A stretch of 64,000 bases of DNA from Sulfitobacter sp. THAF37 (GTDB lineage: Bacteria; Pseudomonadota; Alphaproteobacteria; Rhodobacterales; Rhodobacteraceae). Of the stretch, positions 1 to 8,771 are shown in pieces. The stretch's first letter is position 1, and every line of letters begins with the position of its first letter. The notes below the pieces were generated by a model. That model was not told the DNA's origin. It saw only the letters and a list, made by a program, of their open reading frames with translations, and searched no databases. The stretch lies in contig NZ_CP045372.1 in the NCBI RefSeq assembly GCF_009363555.1, forward strand, positions 2,925,501-2,989,500, read 5' to 3'. The position numbers were made by a program, and so were the translations under genes.

Positions 1-2052
1 ATAGGCTACGCCGACCGGAACGATCAGTCGGCCCACCGTATTCCCGCGGGTGTAGTTGGTGACGGTGCCGGACACGAGGTCGGCGTTGGGCACGATCACA
101 TCCGTCCGGTCGAAGGTTTCGATCCGGGTCGAGCGCACGGAAATGTCACGGACATACCCCATCTGCCCGCCCACCTCGATCCAATCCCCTTCGGAGATCG
201 GTCGCTCGATCAGCAGGATGATGCCGGAGACGAAGTTCGACACGATGTTCTGCAGGCCAAAGCCGATCCCGACCGACAGCGCCCCCGCCACGATGGCAAG
301 TGAACTGAGGTCGATCCCCGCGCCCGTGATCGCCGCAAGCGCGGCGAGGAATATCCCGACATACCCCAACCCGGAGACAATCGCATTCTGCCCCCCGATG
401 TCGATCTTGGTCTTGGGCAGCACGTTGCCCCGCAGCGCCGACTGCACCAGACGGGTCAGCACGTAACCGATGACAAAGATCACCGCGAAGGTCAGGAAAT
501 CCGCAGGTGAAATCCGGGTGTCTCCCACGGCGAAACCGCGCCCGAAGGCCTGCCAGAGTTCGGTCAGGTCCGTCACCCGTGCGCCCCAGACCAACGCCAG
601 CACCGGCAGGACCAGCAGCAGCAGAACAAGGCCGAACAGCACGGCCATCAATGTCTCCCTGGCCGCTTGCCCCTGCCCGGTCAAAGCCCCGTAGAGATCG
701 GCGAAGAACCGCTGCAGCACCATGACCAGCCCCAGCAGCACCAGCGTCATGATGTAGGGCGGCATCAGCGCGTCCACGGCCTGGAAATAGCCAGCAGCCA
801 ACAGGACCGGCGACAGGCAGCCGAGGATCACCGCCCCCGTCCCGAGCCCCCGTACCACCCGGCCCAGCGTGCTGGTCCGCACTTCGGTCAGTGTGTCATC
901 GGTGGCCGAGGACGGCTCGGTATAGCCGCGCAGCAGCACGCCGATGCGGTAGAGCATGAGGCTGGAGATCACCAGCCACGGGAATTGCAGCACCGCCAGG
1001 CTGACCGGTGCGCTTTCGCCGGTCTTCAGGATCTGGCTGATCAGTTCGGTGATGATGATCATCACCGTGATCATCCCCACATGAAACCGTGCCTCCTTGC
1101 GTTTCTCACGCGGCAGCAGCAGCAGCGCCTCGTCGTCGTCGCGCGAAAAGATGCGTTCCGACACCCAGCGCACACCCAGCATGATCCCACCGAGCAGGCT
1201 GATCACCAGCACGATGTTCTCGCCCTTCGGGCCCAGCACCTCGGACGAGATCACCGCCAATGCCAGCGCAACCAGACCCGCCGCGGGCAGGAAGATCCGC
1301 AGCAGCGACACGAGGAACCGCCAGATGCCAAAGCCCCGCGCGCCGTAGCTTTGCAACGATCGCACGATCATCCCGGCCCAATGCCGGCCCCGCAGGATCA
1401 GAACCATCCCCAGAACGAAAAGGAATCCGACAACGGGCAGGTTGTTCCGCAGTGCCGTCCAGGTGCGCGCGTCGGCGGCATTCGGCGTCTCGTCGCGCAG
1501 GTCCGTTACCGCGACGGTAAAGTCCGAGATGGCCGGTGGCCAGTAGGCCGGGTTCAACGGCGACGGTGTCACCGTCAGCAGCTTTTGCGCCTGCCTGTCG
1601 CGCAGGATCGTGTCGATCTGTCCCACCAGGCTGTCCGCGCGGACGAACTCCGTTTCGGCCTTCTGGCCCGGCACCTGCAATCGGCTCAGTTCCTCGTTCA
1701 GCGCCTCGCGCTGTGCCGCGACATCGGCCGGCTCGGCCGGTGCGTTCTCGCCCTCCGGCGGCGGGCCGAGGGCGGCGATCTGTTCGCGCACCGTACGGAT
1801 CCGCGCGGCATTGATGTCGCGCGCATTGTCGAACTCGGTGCGGAACTCCGCGATCCGGCTGCGCATCGCCATCAGCGTCTCGTCCGTGCCGCTGTTGTTG
1901 TCGATCGCGTTCTCGGCCTCGCGCGCAAGGCCTTCCCACCGGTCGAAGGACGGCACCGCGGTTTCGAGCGTCGTGTCCTGCGCCTGCACCGTGCCTGTCG
2001 CCAGACACAGCACGACAGCCAGGAGCGTGAAGAACCGGGCCAGCAAGCGCAT
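1..2052 (-). CDS. MscS-family mechanosensitive channel with DUF3772 region (3' end missing)
   Basis: Predicted inner-membrane channel that would release solutes on hypo-osmotic shock. About 684 residues are visible and the reading frame stays open at the left edge, so the C-terminus is missing. A signal peptide of about 25 residues ends in VQAQ. A periplasmic, partly coiled-coil region follows (about 40-190, the part matching DUF3772). Many membrane helices run from about residue 205, and the MscS pore and beta-domain start near 590 with FGLQNIVSNF and then ERPISEGDWIEV. The ATG overlaps the TGA of cysK by one base, so translation is probably coupled and the gene is the last visible member of the trgA-trgB-cysK operon. 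Family assignment is firm; physiological role and gating are inferred. Confidence 0.9.
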   Translation of the reverse strand, partial: MRLLARFFTLLAVVLCLATGTVQAQDTTLETAVPSFDRWEGLAREAENAIDNNSGTDETLMAMRSRIAEFRTEFDNARDINAARIRTVREQIAALGPPPEGENAPAEPADVAAQREALNEELSRLQVPGQKAETEFVRADSLVGQIDTILRDRQAQKLLTVTPSPLNPAYWPPAISDFTVAVTDLRDETPNAADARTWTALRNNLPVVGFLFVLGMVLILRGRHWAGMIVRSLQSYGARGFGIWRFLVSLLRIFLPAAGLVALALAVISSEVLGPKGENIVLVISLLGGIMLGVRWVSERIFSRDDDEALLLLPREKRKEARFHVGMITVMIIITELISQILKTGESAPVSLAVLQFPWLVISSLMLYRIGVLLRGYTEPSSATDDTLTEVRTSTLGRVVRGLGTGAVILGCLSPVLLAAGYFQAVDALMPPYIMTLVLLGLVMVLQRFFADLYGALTGQGQAARETLMAVLFGLVLLLLVLPVLALVWGARVTDLTELWQAFGRGFAVGDTRISPADFLTFAVIFVIGYVLTRLVQSALRGNVLPKTKIDIGGQNAIVSGLGYVGIFLAALAAITGAGIDLSSLAIVAGALSVGIGFGLQNIVSNFVSGIILLIERPISEGDWIEVGGQMGYVRDISVRSTRIETFDRTDVIVPNADLVSGTVTNYTRGNTVGRLIVPVGVAY

Positions 2053-3080
2053 CACACGTCCTCGAACACACCCGGAATGGAGGCAGGCGCCTGGTCAAGC
2101 CAGCCGGGCGTCGGCAGGCCCTTTTCGCGCAGGAAGTCGGGGTTGAAGAGCTTGGACTGATACCGCGTGCCGGAGTCGCACAGGATCGTCACGATGGTAT
2201 GGCCCGGCCCCATTTCCTTTGCCATGCGCACGGCCCCGGCCACGTTCACGCCGCTGGAGCCGCCAAGGCAGAGCCCTTCTTCGGACAAGAGGTCAAAGAC
2301 AACCGGCAGCGCCTCTTCGTCGGGAATGCGGTAGACCATGTCAGGGGTGAACCCTTCGAGATTGGCGGTGACGCGGCCCTGCCCGATGCCTTCGGTAATG
2401 GAATCGCCGCCGGGATCCTCGCCCGTGTAGATCTTGGTCATGCCGGACCCGCCCGGATCGGCCAGCGCCACTTTCACGCCCTTGGGCTGCAGCGCCATGC
2501 CCATGCCGGCCAGCGTGCCGCCGGTGCCGATGGCGCAGACAAAACCGTCGACCTTGCCATCTGTCTGGGCCCAGACCTCGGGGCCCGTGCCCTCGATATG
2601 GGCCTGACGGTTGGCGGTGTTGTCGAACTGGTTTGCCCAGATCACACCCTCGTTGCTGTTGCGCGCCATGGTCTTGGCCAGGCGTTCGGAATAGCGGATG
2701 TAGTTGTTGGAGTTGCTGTAGGGCGCGGCGGGCACCAGCACCAGTTCGGCCCCGGCCAGGCGCAGCATGTCCTTTTTCTCCTGGCTCTGCGTCTCGGGCA
2801 TGACGATCACGGTCTTGAACCCCATCGCCGCGCCCACCAGCGCCAGACCGATGCCGGTGTTTCCGGCGGTGCCCTCGACGATGGTGCCACCGGGTTTCAG
2901 CTCGCCCCGTTCAATTGCATCGCGGATGATATAAAGCGCCGCACGGTCCTTGACCGACTGGCCGGGGTTCATGAACTCGGCCTTGCCAAAGATCTCGCAC
3001 CCGGTCTGCTCGCTGGCCTTGCGCAGTTTGATGAGCGGTGTGTTCCCGATGGCCTGTGCCAGATCAGATGCAACGTGCAT
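2052..3080 (-). CDS. cysK: Cysteine synthase A (O-acetylserine sulfhydrylase)
   Basis: PLP enzyme that makes cysteine from O-acetylserine and sulfide in the cytoplasm. It has 342 residues, a little longer than the roughly 310 of E. coli CysK because of a C-terminal extension. The PLP lysine is K44 in NPGQSVKDRAA, the substrate loop is EGTAGNTGIG (about 69-78), and the phosphate-cradling glycine loop is GTGGTLAG further on. The gene lies 15 bp downstream of trgB and overlaps the channel gene, so it sits inside one minus-strand operon. A cysK adjoining trgAB is the arrangement described for a tellurite-resistance locus in Rhodobacter sphaeroides (from memory of the literature). Related PLP enzymes such as cystathionine beta-synthase are less likely because no CBS domains are present. 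Confidence 0.92.
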   Translation of the reverse strand: MHVASDLAQAIGNTPLIKLRKASEQTGCEIFGKAEFMNPGQSVKDRAALYIIRDAIERGELKPGGTIVEGTAGNTGIGLALVGAAMGFKTVIVMPETQSQEKKDMLRLAGAELVLVPAAPYSNSNNYIRYSERLAKTMARNSNEGVIWANQFDNTANRQAHIEGTGPEVWAQTDGKVDGFVCAIGTGGTLAGMGMALQPKGVKVALADPGGSGMTKIYTGEDPGGDSITEGIGQGRVTANLEGFTPDMVYRIPDEEALPVVFDLLSEEGLCLGGSSGVNVAGAVRMAKEMGPGHTIVTILCDSGTRYQSKLFNPDFLREKGLPTPGWLDQAPASIPGVFEDV

Positions 3081-3095
3081 GGATGCCCCCAGAGG

Positions 3096-4229
3096 TTATG
3101 TCGCCTCCGGTGTATCGCCCGTATCTGACAACCTCAAGCGGTCCCTGTGCCGCGCCAGCCAGAAGGCCGCCAGCCCAAGCGGCGCATTAGCCGCGCCAAA
3201 TCCGTCGACCAGGTCCATCAAAGCATCGAAGGACAACACATGCGCGCGGATGTCCTCACCTTCTTCGGGCAGCCCGCCAATGCCTTCGGCGGCGTCGGGA
3301 AGATCGGCAATCCCCAGAAAGATATAATAAAATTCGGTCGAATTGCCGGGGCTGGCATAGACCTCGGCAATCGGTTCGATCGCCTGCAGGGTCAGCCCCG
3401 CCTCCTCTCTGGCCTCGCGGATCGCGGCGTTGCGCGGGGCTTCGCCGGGGTCGATATGCCCCGCGATGGGTTCCAGCTGCCAGACCGTTCTGTCACCGCG
3501 TGCCAGCGGCCCCATGCGCATCTGCTCCACCAGCAGGACCCGGTCCCGCCGGGGATCATAAGGCAACACGAGCGCGGCATCGGCTGCGATAAAGACCGCG
3601 CGGTCCGCCACCGGCGACATGCTGCCGTCGAAATGTTCGAATCGCACCTTCATGTCGTCGAGCGCAAAGAAATGCGCATAGGACCGCTGCCGTTGCTCGA
3701 TGACCGTGCGGCCCGGCTTGGTCAGCGTCCCGTGGCGCGACTGCCGCGCATTGAGCCGCGACTGCGCCCGCTTGCGGATCATCGGAAACATCCCAGCCAC
3801 CTCAGCGCCGCTGCGCTGGCCGAAATACCCCATCACCTCGCGCGCCGCCTCGCAGGTCAGCGCGGCCCACTGCGCCTCCCACTCCGCCAGCGACCAGGGG
3901 CCAGCCGGGGTCCAGCGGTCGGGTTCGGACAGATACACCAGGGCGTTCTGGCCGTCGGCCAGCATCATCTCCACCAGCTCATAGCCGAAACCGGCCTCGT
4001 AGAAATCCAGCCGGGCCACCTCGGCATCCGTCAACCCACGGACCAGAATGCCATGCGCAGCGCCCTCGGCACTGGGCCGGGCCACGGGAAACGGCGCGCC
4101 CTCGACGGCAAAGGTCGCATATCCCGGAAGAACGGCGGACGCCATGTCGAGTTTGTCCGCCGACCGGTCGAGCACGATTTCAAGCAGGGGCTGATGGCGC
4201 AGGCTTCCGTAGAAGAACAGGCTTCTCAT
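3096..4229 (-). CDS. trgB: TrgB-like protein: gamma-glutamylcyclotransferase-type domain fused to a Nudix hydrolase
   Basis: Two-domain cytoplasmic protein of 377 residues. Residues 1 to about 130 look like the GGCT/AIG2 fold, with YGSLR at 7-11. Residues about 190-370 form a Nudix hydrolase whose box starts at G257 (GHIDPGE) and continues with REAREEAGL at 271-279, so all metal-binding acidic positions are present. The C-terminal half resembles ADP-ribose pyrophosphatases. I chose the ATG at 4229, four bases after the trgA stop with GGAAA upstream, rather than an in-frame TTG at 4256 lying inside trgA. Neighbours trgA and cysK support the name. Substrates of either domain cannot be read from sequence. 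Confidence 0.85.
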   Translation of the reverse strand: MRSLFFYGSLRHQPLLEIVLDRSADKLDMASAVLPGYATFAVEGAPFPVARPSAEGAAHGILVRGLTDAEVARLDFYEAGFGYELVEMMLADGQNALVYLSEPDRWTPAGPWSLAEWEAQWAALTCEAAREVMGYFGQRSGAEVAGMFPMIRKRAQSRLNARQSRHGTLTKPGRTVIEQRQRSYAHFFALDDMKVRFEHFDGSMSPVADRAVFIAADAALVLPYDPRRDRVLLVEQMRMGPLARGDRTVWQLEPIAGHIDPGEAPRNAAIREAREEAGLTLQAIEPIAEVYASPGNSTEFYYIFLGIADLPDAAEGIGGLPEEGEDIRAHVLSFDALMDLVDGFGAANAPLGLAAFWLARHRDRLRLSDTGDTPEAT

Positions 4230-4233
4230 GGGA

Positions 4234-4674
4234 TCATTTCCAATGATTGCTGGCAAATTCCGTCACCAGCCCGGCCACGACAGCGCCGATGACGAGAGCC
4301 AGCCCAATCTGCATGGTCGCGATGATCACGGCGTATTCCGCCCCGATCTGAAACACCGCCACGATCGCCTCGAAGGCGTTGTCGTACCGATTGCGCATGG
4401 CAAGGCGCACCATTTCATTGGCCGCCTGAATGCCGACGCCCCAGAGCATCAGCACGAAAACCCCGGTAAAGCCGTTGTTGATCGCCGCGGTGGTGCCCCG
4501 ACCGGCACGCGGGCCCATCACGATCCAGCCACAGGCCAGCCCAAGCAGGATGTTGACCGGGATGAAATACCCAAAGTCGGTACTTTCGGGCATCAGTGGC
4601 ATGACCATGATCGAAATGACATAGGCCAGAGCCGCCAGCGCAACGGCAGCGACGAGTCTTGCGGCGGTCGGCAT
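4234..4674 (-). CDS. trgA: TrgA-like integral membrane protein
   Basis: Protein of 146 residues with about four hydrophobic helices and short loops, placed in the inner membrane. Length, topology and position directly before trgB match TrgA, described as contributing to tellurite resistance together with TrgB in Rhodobacter. No catalytic motif is visible and the molecular function is unknown. The stop codon is four bases before the trgB start, which implies translational coupling. The trgA start lies only about 15 bp after the cfa stop, so cfa, trgA, trgB, cysK and the channel gene may be co-transcribed. Confidence 0.8.
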   Translation of the reverse strand: MPTAARLVAAVALAALAYVISIMVMPLMPESTDFGYFIPVNILLGLACGWIVMGPRAGRGTTAAINNGFTGVFVLMLWGVGIQAANEMVRLAMRNRYDNAFEAIVAVFQIGAEYAVIIATMQIGLALVIGAVVAGLVTEFASNHWK

Positions 4675-4689
4675 CCTTGTTCCTTCAGA

Positions 4690-5901
4690 TCAACCCGGTC
4701 GCCTGATCGTAATCTGCGTTACATCGCAATTGCCACTGTCAAATGTCGCTGCACAGGAGGTGAGGTAAAAATTCCACATCCTGCGGAACCGCTCGTCAAA
4801 GCCCATCTCCCTGATCTCGTCCCACTTCGCGTTGAAGCTTTCGTGCCAGCGGCGCAGGGTGATGTCGTAGCTTTTGCCGAACTCCACCGACTTGTCGACG
4901 ATCAGGCCCGCTTTCTCGACCTGTTCGCGCAGGATCGTGGGGCTGGGCAGCATACCGCCCGGAAAGATGTATTTCTGAATGAAATCCACGCCACGCTTGT
5001 AGACCGGCCACCGGCGGTGATCGACGGTGATGATCTGAAGCGTCGCCGCCCTGCCGGGTTTGAGCCGGTCGCGCACGGTCTGGAAATAGATCGGCCAGTA
5101 TTGCTCGCCCACCGCTTCGAACATCTCGATGCTGGCGATGCCGTCGTAATGGCCACGCTCGTCGCGGTAATCCTGCAGCTTGAATTCCACAAGACCGGAA
5201 AGACCCGCCTTTTCAATGCGTTCCCGGGCATACTTCAACTGCTGCTCGCTGATGGTCAGCCCAGTGACCCGCAGGCCGCGCTCTTTCGCCGCGTATTCGG
5301 CGAAGCCGCCCCAGCCGCAGCCGATCTCCAGCACGTGATCGCCGGGCTGCACGCCCATCTGGTCAACCATGCTGCGATATTTCTCGATCTGCGCGGCCTC
5401 CAGCGACGCCTGCGCGCCGTCGGGGAACAGGGCGGAGGAATAGGTCATCGTGTCGTCCAGCCAAAGGGCGTAGAAATCGTTGCCCAGATCGTAGTGATAG
5501 CTGATGTTCTTGCGCGCCTGCCCACGGCGGTTGCGTTGCAGCCAGAAGCGGAACTTTTCGAACGCCCTTACCAGCCCCTGTCCAGGAAAGCCGTCATAGA
5601 CGTTTTCGTTGCCCGCATGGACAAGGTCCATGAAGGCCTGCAAATCGGGGGTGGACCAGTCGCCATCCAGGTAGGCATCGCAGAAACCCAGGTCCCCCTC
5701 GCGGATCAGCCGTGCGAACAGGTCGTCGCTGTGAATGTGCAGCTCCGCCACCGGGCCGGGGTTTGCCCCCTCGGCGCGGAACACCCGGCCATCGGGCAGG
5801 TGAAAATCGCAGCGCCCGTTCTGCATCTGCTGGGCCATGCCAAAGACATGGGCAAAATATCGCGGCAGGCCGGTCTGGCCCTCGATGCTGGTATGGATCA
5901 T
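4690..5901 (-). CDS. cfa: Cyclopropane-fatty-acyl-phospholipid synthase family methyltransferase
   Basis: SAM-dependent enzyme of about 403 residues that adds a methylene bridge to double bonds of membrane phospholipid acyl chains, or a close relative of it. SAM motif I is VLEIGCGWGG (about 190-199). Upstream lies the family signature SYHYDLGNDFYALWLD (about 134-149). The N-terminal domain of about 115 residues and the C-terminal RRWHESFNAKWDEI segment fit the CFA synthase family. I prefer the ATG at 5901, which has GGAG five bases upstream, over a GTG at 5907. The gene lies between phrB and trgA on the same strand. Family members of similar length in alphaproteobacteria can be other fatty-acid methyltransferases, so the exact product is not certain. 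Confidence 0.88.
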   Translation of the reverse strand: MIHTSIEGQTGLPRYFAHVFGMAQQMQNGRCDFHLPDGRVFRAEGANPGPVAELHIHSDDLFARLIREGDLGFCDAYLDGDWSTPDLQAFMDLVHAGNENVYDGFPGQGLVRAFEKFRFWLQRNRRGQARKNISYHYDLGNDFYALWLDDTMTYSSALFPDGAQASLEAAQIEKYRSMVDQMGVQPGDHVLEIGCGWGGFAEYAAKERGLRVTGLTISEQQLKYARERIEKAGLSGLVEFKLQDYRDERGHYDGIASIEMFEAVGEQYWPIYFQTVRDRLKPGRAATLQIITVDHRRWPVYKRGVDFIQKYIFPGGMLPSPTILREQVEKAGLIVDKSVEFGKSYDITLRRWHESFNAKWDEIREMGFDERFRRMWNFYLTSCAATFDSGNCDVTQITIRRPG

Positions 5902-5958
5902 ATCCACTCCACAGGATTGACCGTCCGATATTACCCGGAGCGGCGGGATTCACAATTC

Positions 5959-7383
5959 TTAAAAGTCTCGGTTCTCATAGGCTTGCAGCGCGCGGTGCCG
6001 CCCGTCCGAGGCGCTGACGATAGGATCGGGGTAGTCGTCGTCGGGCCTCAGCCCCCAATGGCGCGGCATCGCGTCAAAGAACTTCAGCGCGTCCTCGTGC
6101 GGGTTCGCGCGGCCTTCGGCGATCCAGCGGCTGACATAGGTGCGGTCCTTGTCGAAGCGATCGATCTGGGTCTCGGGGTTGAACACCCGGAAATAGGGGG
6201 TCGCATCGGGGCCGGACCCTGCCGACCACTGCCACCCCAGGGCGTTGCTGGCCGGGTCCCAGTCAATCAGGCAATCCTCGAACCACTCCAGCCCGATGCG
6301 CCAGTGGGTCATCATATGTTTGGTCAGGTAGCTGGCCACGATCATCCGGCCCCGGTTGTGCATCCGTCCGGTCACATAGAGTTCGCGCATGGCGGCATCG
6401 ACGAAGCGGATCCCGGTGCGCCCCTTTTTCCAGGCCCAGACCTCGCTGGCGCGCGCATCCTCCTGCCAGGGGAAGGCATCCCAGTCCTCGCGCCAGTTGT
6501 CGGTCAGCAGCCGCGGCGTATGGTGCATGAGGTGATAGGCGAACTCGCGCCAGACGAGTTCCTTGAGAAAGGTCTCCGCCCCGGCCTTGCCTTCCTCCCG
6601 CGCGCGCAGGCCCGCGTGCCAGCACTGAAAGGGTGAAATTTCACCCAGCGACAGGTTCTCCGACAGGTTCGACGTGCCGTCGGCACCCGGAATGTCGCGG
6701 CTTTCATCGTAGCCTTCGACGATATGAGCCATGAAACTGCCCAAGCGGGATTGCGCGGCGCTTTCTCCCAGCCGGACGAAGGGGCGCACGACGTCGGCCC
6801 CCCGATCCATCGCGGCGCCCATGTTCCAGTCGTCGAGGTTGTCGCTGCCCGGCCATGCATCCGGCGCGGGGATCTTGCCCGGTGTGCTGCGCGGGGCGTC
6901 CATGTCCCTGCCCTTCACGTTGTTCCAGAACGGCGTGTAGACCTTGTAGTAATCGCCCTGCTGCGTCTCCACCGTCCAGGGTTCGCACATCAGGTGCCCG
7001 CCAAAGGATCGCGCCTCGATCCCACGGTCTTTCAGGGTTTCCTTGATCCGGCTGTCGCGCGCCACGCTGTCGGGATCGTATAGCCGTGACCAATACACCG
7101 CCCCGGCGCCGGTTTCCTCAATCAGGTTCTCCAGCGCGGCCTGCGCGTCGCGTTCCCGCCGCAGGATCAACCGGCTGCCCTTGTCCTTCAGCGTTTCGGC
7201 CAGATGCCCCACGCCCAGACCCAGCCGCCACTTGGGCGCGGCCTTCAGCCCTTCGGACAGCGCATCGTGGACAAACACCGGGATCACCGGGCGTCCGCTG
7301 TCGCAGGCGGCGGTCAGGGCCGCGTGGTCGCTCAGCCGCAGGTCGCGGCGAAACCACATCAGGATCGGGGAGTTGTCGCTCAT
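5959..7383 (-). CDS. phrB: Deoxyribodipyrimidine photolyase (class I CPD photolyase)
   Basis: Light-driven, FAD-dependent repair enzyme for cyclobutane pyrimidine dimers, 474 residues from the chosen ATG. The N-terminal Rossmann-like antenna domain starts with LMWFRRDLRLSDH. The FAD-binding domain carries WREFAYH, then TGRMHNRGRMI, and the conserved run DPASNALGWQWSAGSG followed by PYFRVFNP. The ATG at 7383 has AAAGG upstream; a TTG at 7410 would add nine residues. It lies just upstream of cfa on the same strand. A 6-4 photolyase or cryptochrome is less likely because the class I motif set is complete. Confidence 0.93.
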   Translation of the reverse strand: MSDNSPILMWFRRDLRLSDHAALTAACDSGRPVIPVFVHDALSEGLKAAPKWRLGLGVGHLAETLKDKGSRLILRRERDAQAALENLIEETGAGAVYWSRLYDPDSVARDSRIKETLKDRGIEARSFGGHLMCEPWTVETQQGDYYKVYTPFWNNVKGRDMDAPRSTPGKIPAPDAWPGSDNLDDWNMGAAMDRGADVVRPFVRLGESAAQSRLGSFMAHIVEGYDESRDIPGADGTSNLSENLSLGEISPFQCWHAGLRAREEGKAGAETFLKELVWREFAYHLMHHTPRLLTDNWREDWDAFPWQEDARASEVWAWKKGRTGIRFVDAAMRELYVTGRMHNRGRMIVASYLTKHMMTHWRIGLEWFEDCLIDWDPASNALGWQWSAGSGPDATPYFRVFNPETQIDRFDKDRTYVSRWIAEGRANPHEDALKFFDAMPRHWGLRPDDDYPDPIVSASDGRHRALQAYENRDF

Positions 7384-7450
7384 GTCAGCCTTTGTGTTGC
7401 TCTCTCTCAAGGAGAGTTAGGGCAGACACGGGTGAAGCAAGGCTTTGGTT

Positions 7451-8677
7451 TCACAAAACATCGTCGAGCGCGTTCAGCAGCTGGTCGATCTCGGCCCGGG
7501 ACGTGTAGTGGGTAAAGCTCAGCCGCAGGACACCCTTGTCCGGGTCCACGCCCATTGCTTTCAGTGCGCGGCCCGCGTAGAAATCGCCGCCCCCCGCCAT
7601 GATCCCGTGGCGCGCAAGATCGGCCGCCACGTCGGCTCCCGGCCGTGTCAGGGCCAGCGCAACCGTGGGCGCGCGGCCCGCGGCGGTGTCCGGGCCGATC
7701 AACCGCACCGAGTTTCGGCTTTTCATCGCATCCAGCAGGGGCTGCAACAATGCTGTCTCATGGGCGCGCATCAGGTCATGCACCGCCCCCGCCCGCGCGA
7801 CCGGAGCCGCCTCGCCGCCAACGTGGTGGCGGTAGGTCGCGTCGAGGTAATCCGCCATCCCGGCACAGGCCGCGATCTGCGCGTGGTCCGGCCCCGCAGG
7901 CGTGAACCGCTTGTAGAGCGTATCGCCATTGAAGACATGGCCCTGATTGGGCAGCAGCTCGCCCAAGGCCCGGCGCATCACCATCACCCCCTGATGAGGT
8001 CCATAGGTCTTGTAGGCGGAAAAGAGATAGATATCGGCCCCCATCGAACCCACATCGACAAAGCCATGCGGGGCGTAGGAAACGCCGTCGACGCAGACGA
8101 AAGCCCCGGCGGAATGGGCAAGTGCCGTCACCTCGACCACCGGGTTCACCTGCCCCACGACGTTGGAGCAGTGCGGAAAGCAGACCAGACGCACATTGTA
8201 GTCCAGCAGGTTTTCCAGATCGTCGGGGTTCAAAGCGCCGGTATCGCGATCGACGCACCATTCGCGCACCTCGATGCCGCGGTCGGCCAACCGGCGCCAG
8301 GGGCCGGAATTGGCCTCGTGATCCTGATTGGTGACAACGATCGCCTCCCCCTCTTCCATCAACTGTCCGAACGCATTTGCCAGCACATAGGTGTTCTGCG
8401 TGGTGGAGGGGCCAAAGCTCAGCTCGTCCGTCTCGACGCCGAGAAGTGCCGCCAGCCGTTGCCGCGCTTCATCCATCTCGGCGCCCGCCAGCCGGCTCGC
8501 CTCGTAGGGGCCATAGGGCTGCACCTTGCGTTGGGTATAATACCGCGTCAGCCGGTCGATCACCGGTTGGCAGGTATAGGACCCCCCCGCGTTCTCGAAA
8601 AAGGACTGCCCCTGCAGGGATGGTTCTGCAAAGGCGGGAAACTGTGAGCGGACCCAGGCGGTATCAAGGTGTGTCAT
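7451..8677 (-). CDS. Class V aminotransferase-fold PLP enzyme (cysteine desulfurase-like)
   Basis: Fold-type I PLP protein of 408 residues from the ATG at 8677; a TTG at 8713 is possible but lacks a clear ribosome site. Early FFENAGGSY, then FGPSTTQNTY, TNQDHEAN, the aspartate in VCVDGVSYAPHG, and the PLP lysine in SAYKTYGPH all fit the class V aminotransferase/NifS family. The C-terminal active-site cysteine loop of real cysteine desulfurases is not evident: the matching stretch reads AGGGDFYAGRAL. The protein is therefore better described as a desulfurase-like enzyme of unknown substrate. It stands alone between phrB and a BCCT transporter with its own upstream region. Confidence 0.85.
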   Translation of the reverse strand: MTHLDTAWVRSQFPAFAEPSLQGQSFFENAGGSYTCQPVIDRLTRYYTQRKVQPYGPYEASRLAGAEMDEARQRLAALLGVETDELSFGPSTTQNTYVLANAFGQLMEEGEAIVVTNQDHEANSGPWRRLADRGIEVREWCVDRDTGALNPDDLENLLDYNVRLVCFPHCSNVVGQVNPVVEVTALAHSAGAFVCVDGVSYAPHGFVDVGSMGADIYLFSAYKTYGPHQGVMVMRRALGELLPNQGHVFNGDTLYKRFTPAGPDHAQIAACAGMADYLDATYRHHVGGEAAPVARAGAVHDLMRAHETALLQPLLDAMKSRNSVRLIGPDTAAGRAPTVALALTRPGADVAADLARHGIMAGGGDFYAGRALKAMGVDPDKGVLRLSFTHYTSRAEIDQLLNALDDVL

Positions 8678-8723
8678 GCGGCCAGAGTTCGCCGCCGGGA
8701 CGGACAAGGTCAAGCCGAAACGA

Positions 8724-8752
8724 AAAGGGGCACCCCGGCGGGATGCCCCTTT
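8724..8752 (-). terminator. Rho-independent terminator after the first BCCT gene
   Basis: A 9-bp perfect stem (AAAGGGGCA with TGCCCCTTT) closes an 11-base GC-rich loop, and on the minus strand it is followed by a further T. It lies 20 bp past the stop of the BCCT gene that ends at 8772 and also separates that transcript from the downstream aminotransferase-fold gene. Confidence 0.75.
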
Positions 8753-8771
8753 GTTGTTCTTGTGCCGGTGG

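Noticed and set aside
5902..5958. RpoE-type (singlet oxygen) promoter before cfa
   Set aside because: A TAAGA-like -10 exists, but no TGATC-like -35 lies at the right distance.
4228..6636. Very long plus-strand open frame (about 800 codons) opposite trgA, cfa and phrB
   Set aside because: It is antisense to three well-supported genes, has no recognised motif and its composition reflects reversed GC-rich codons.
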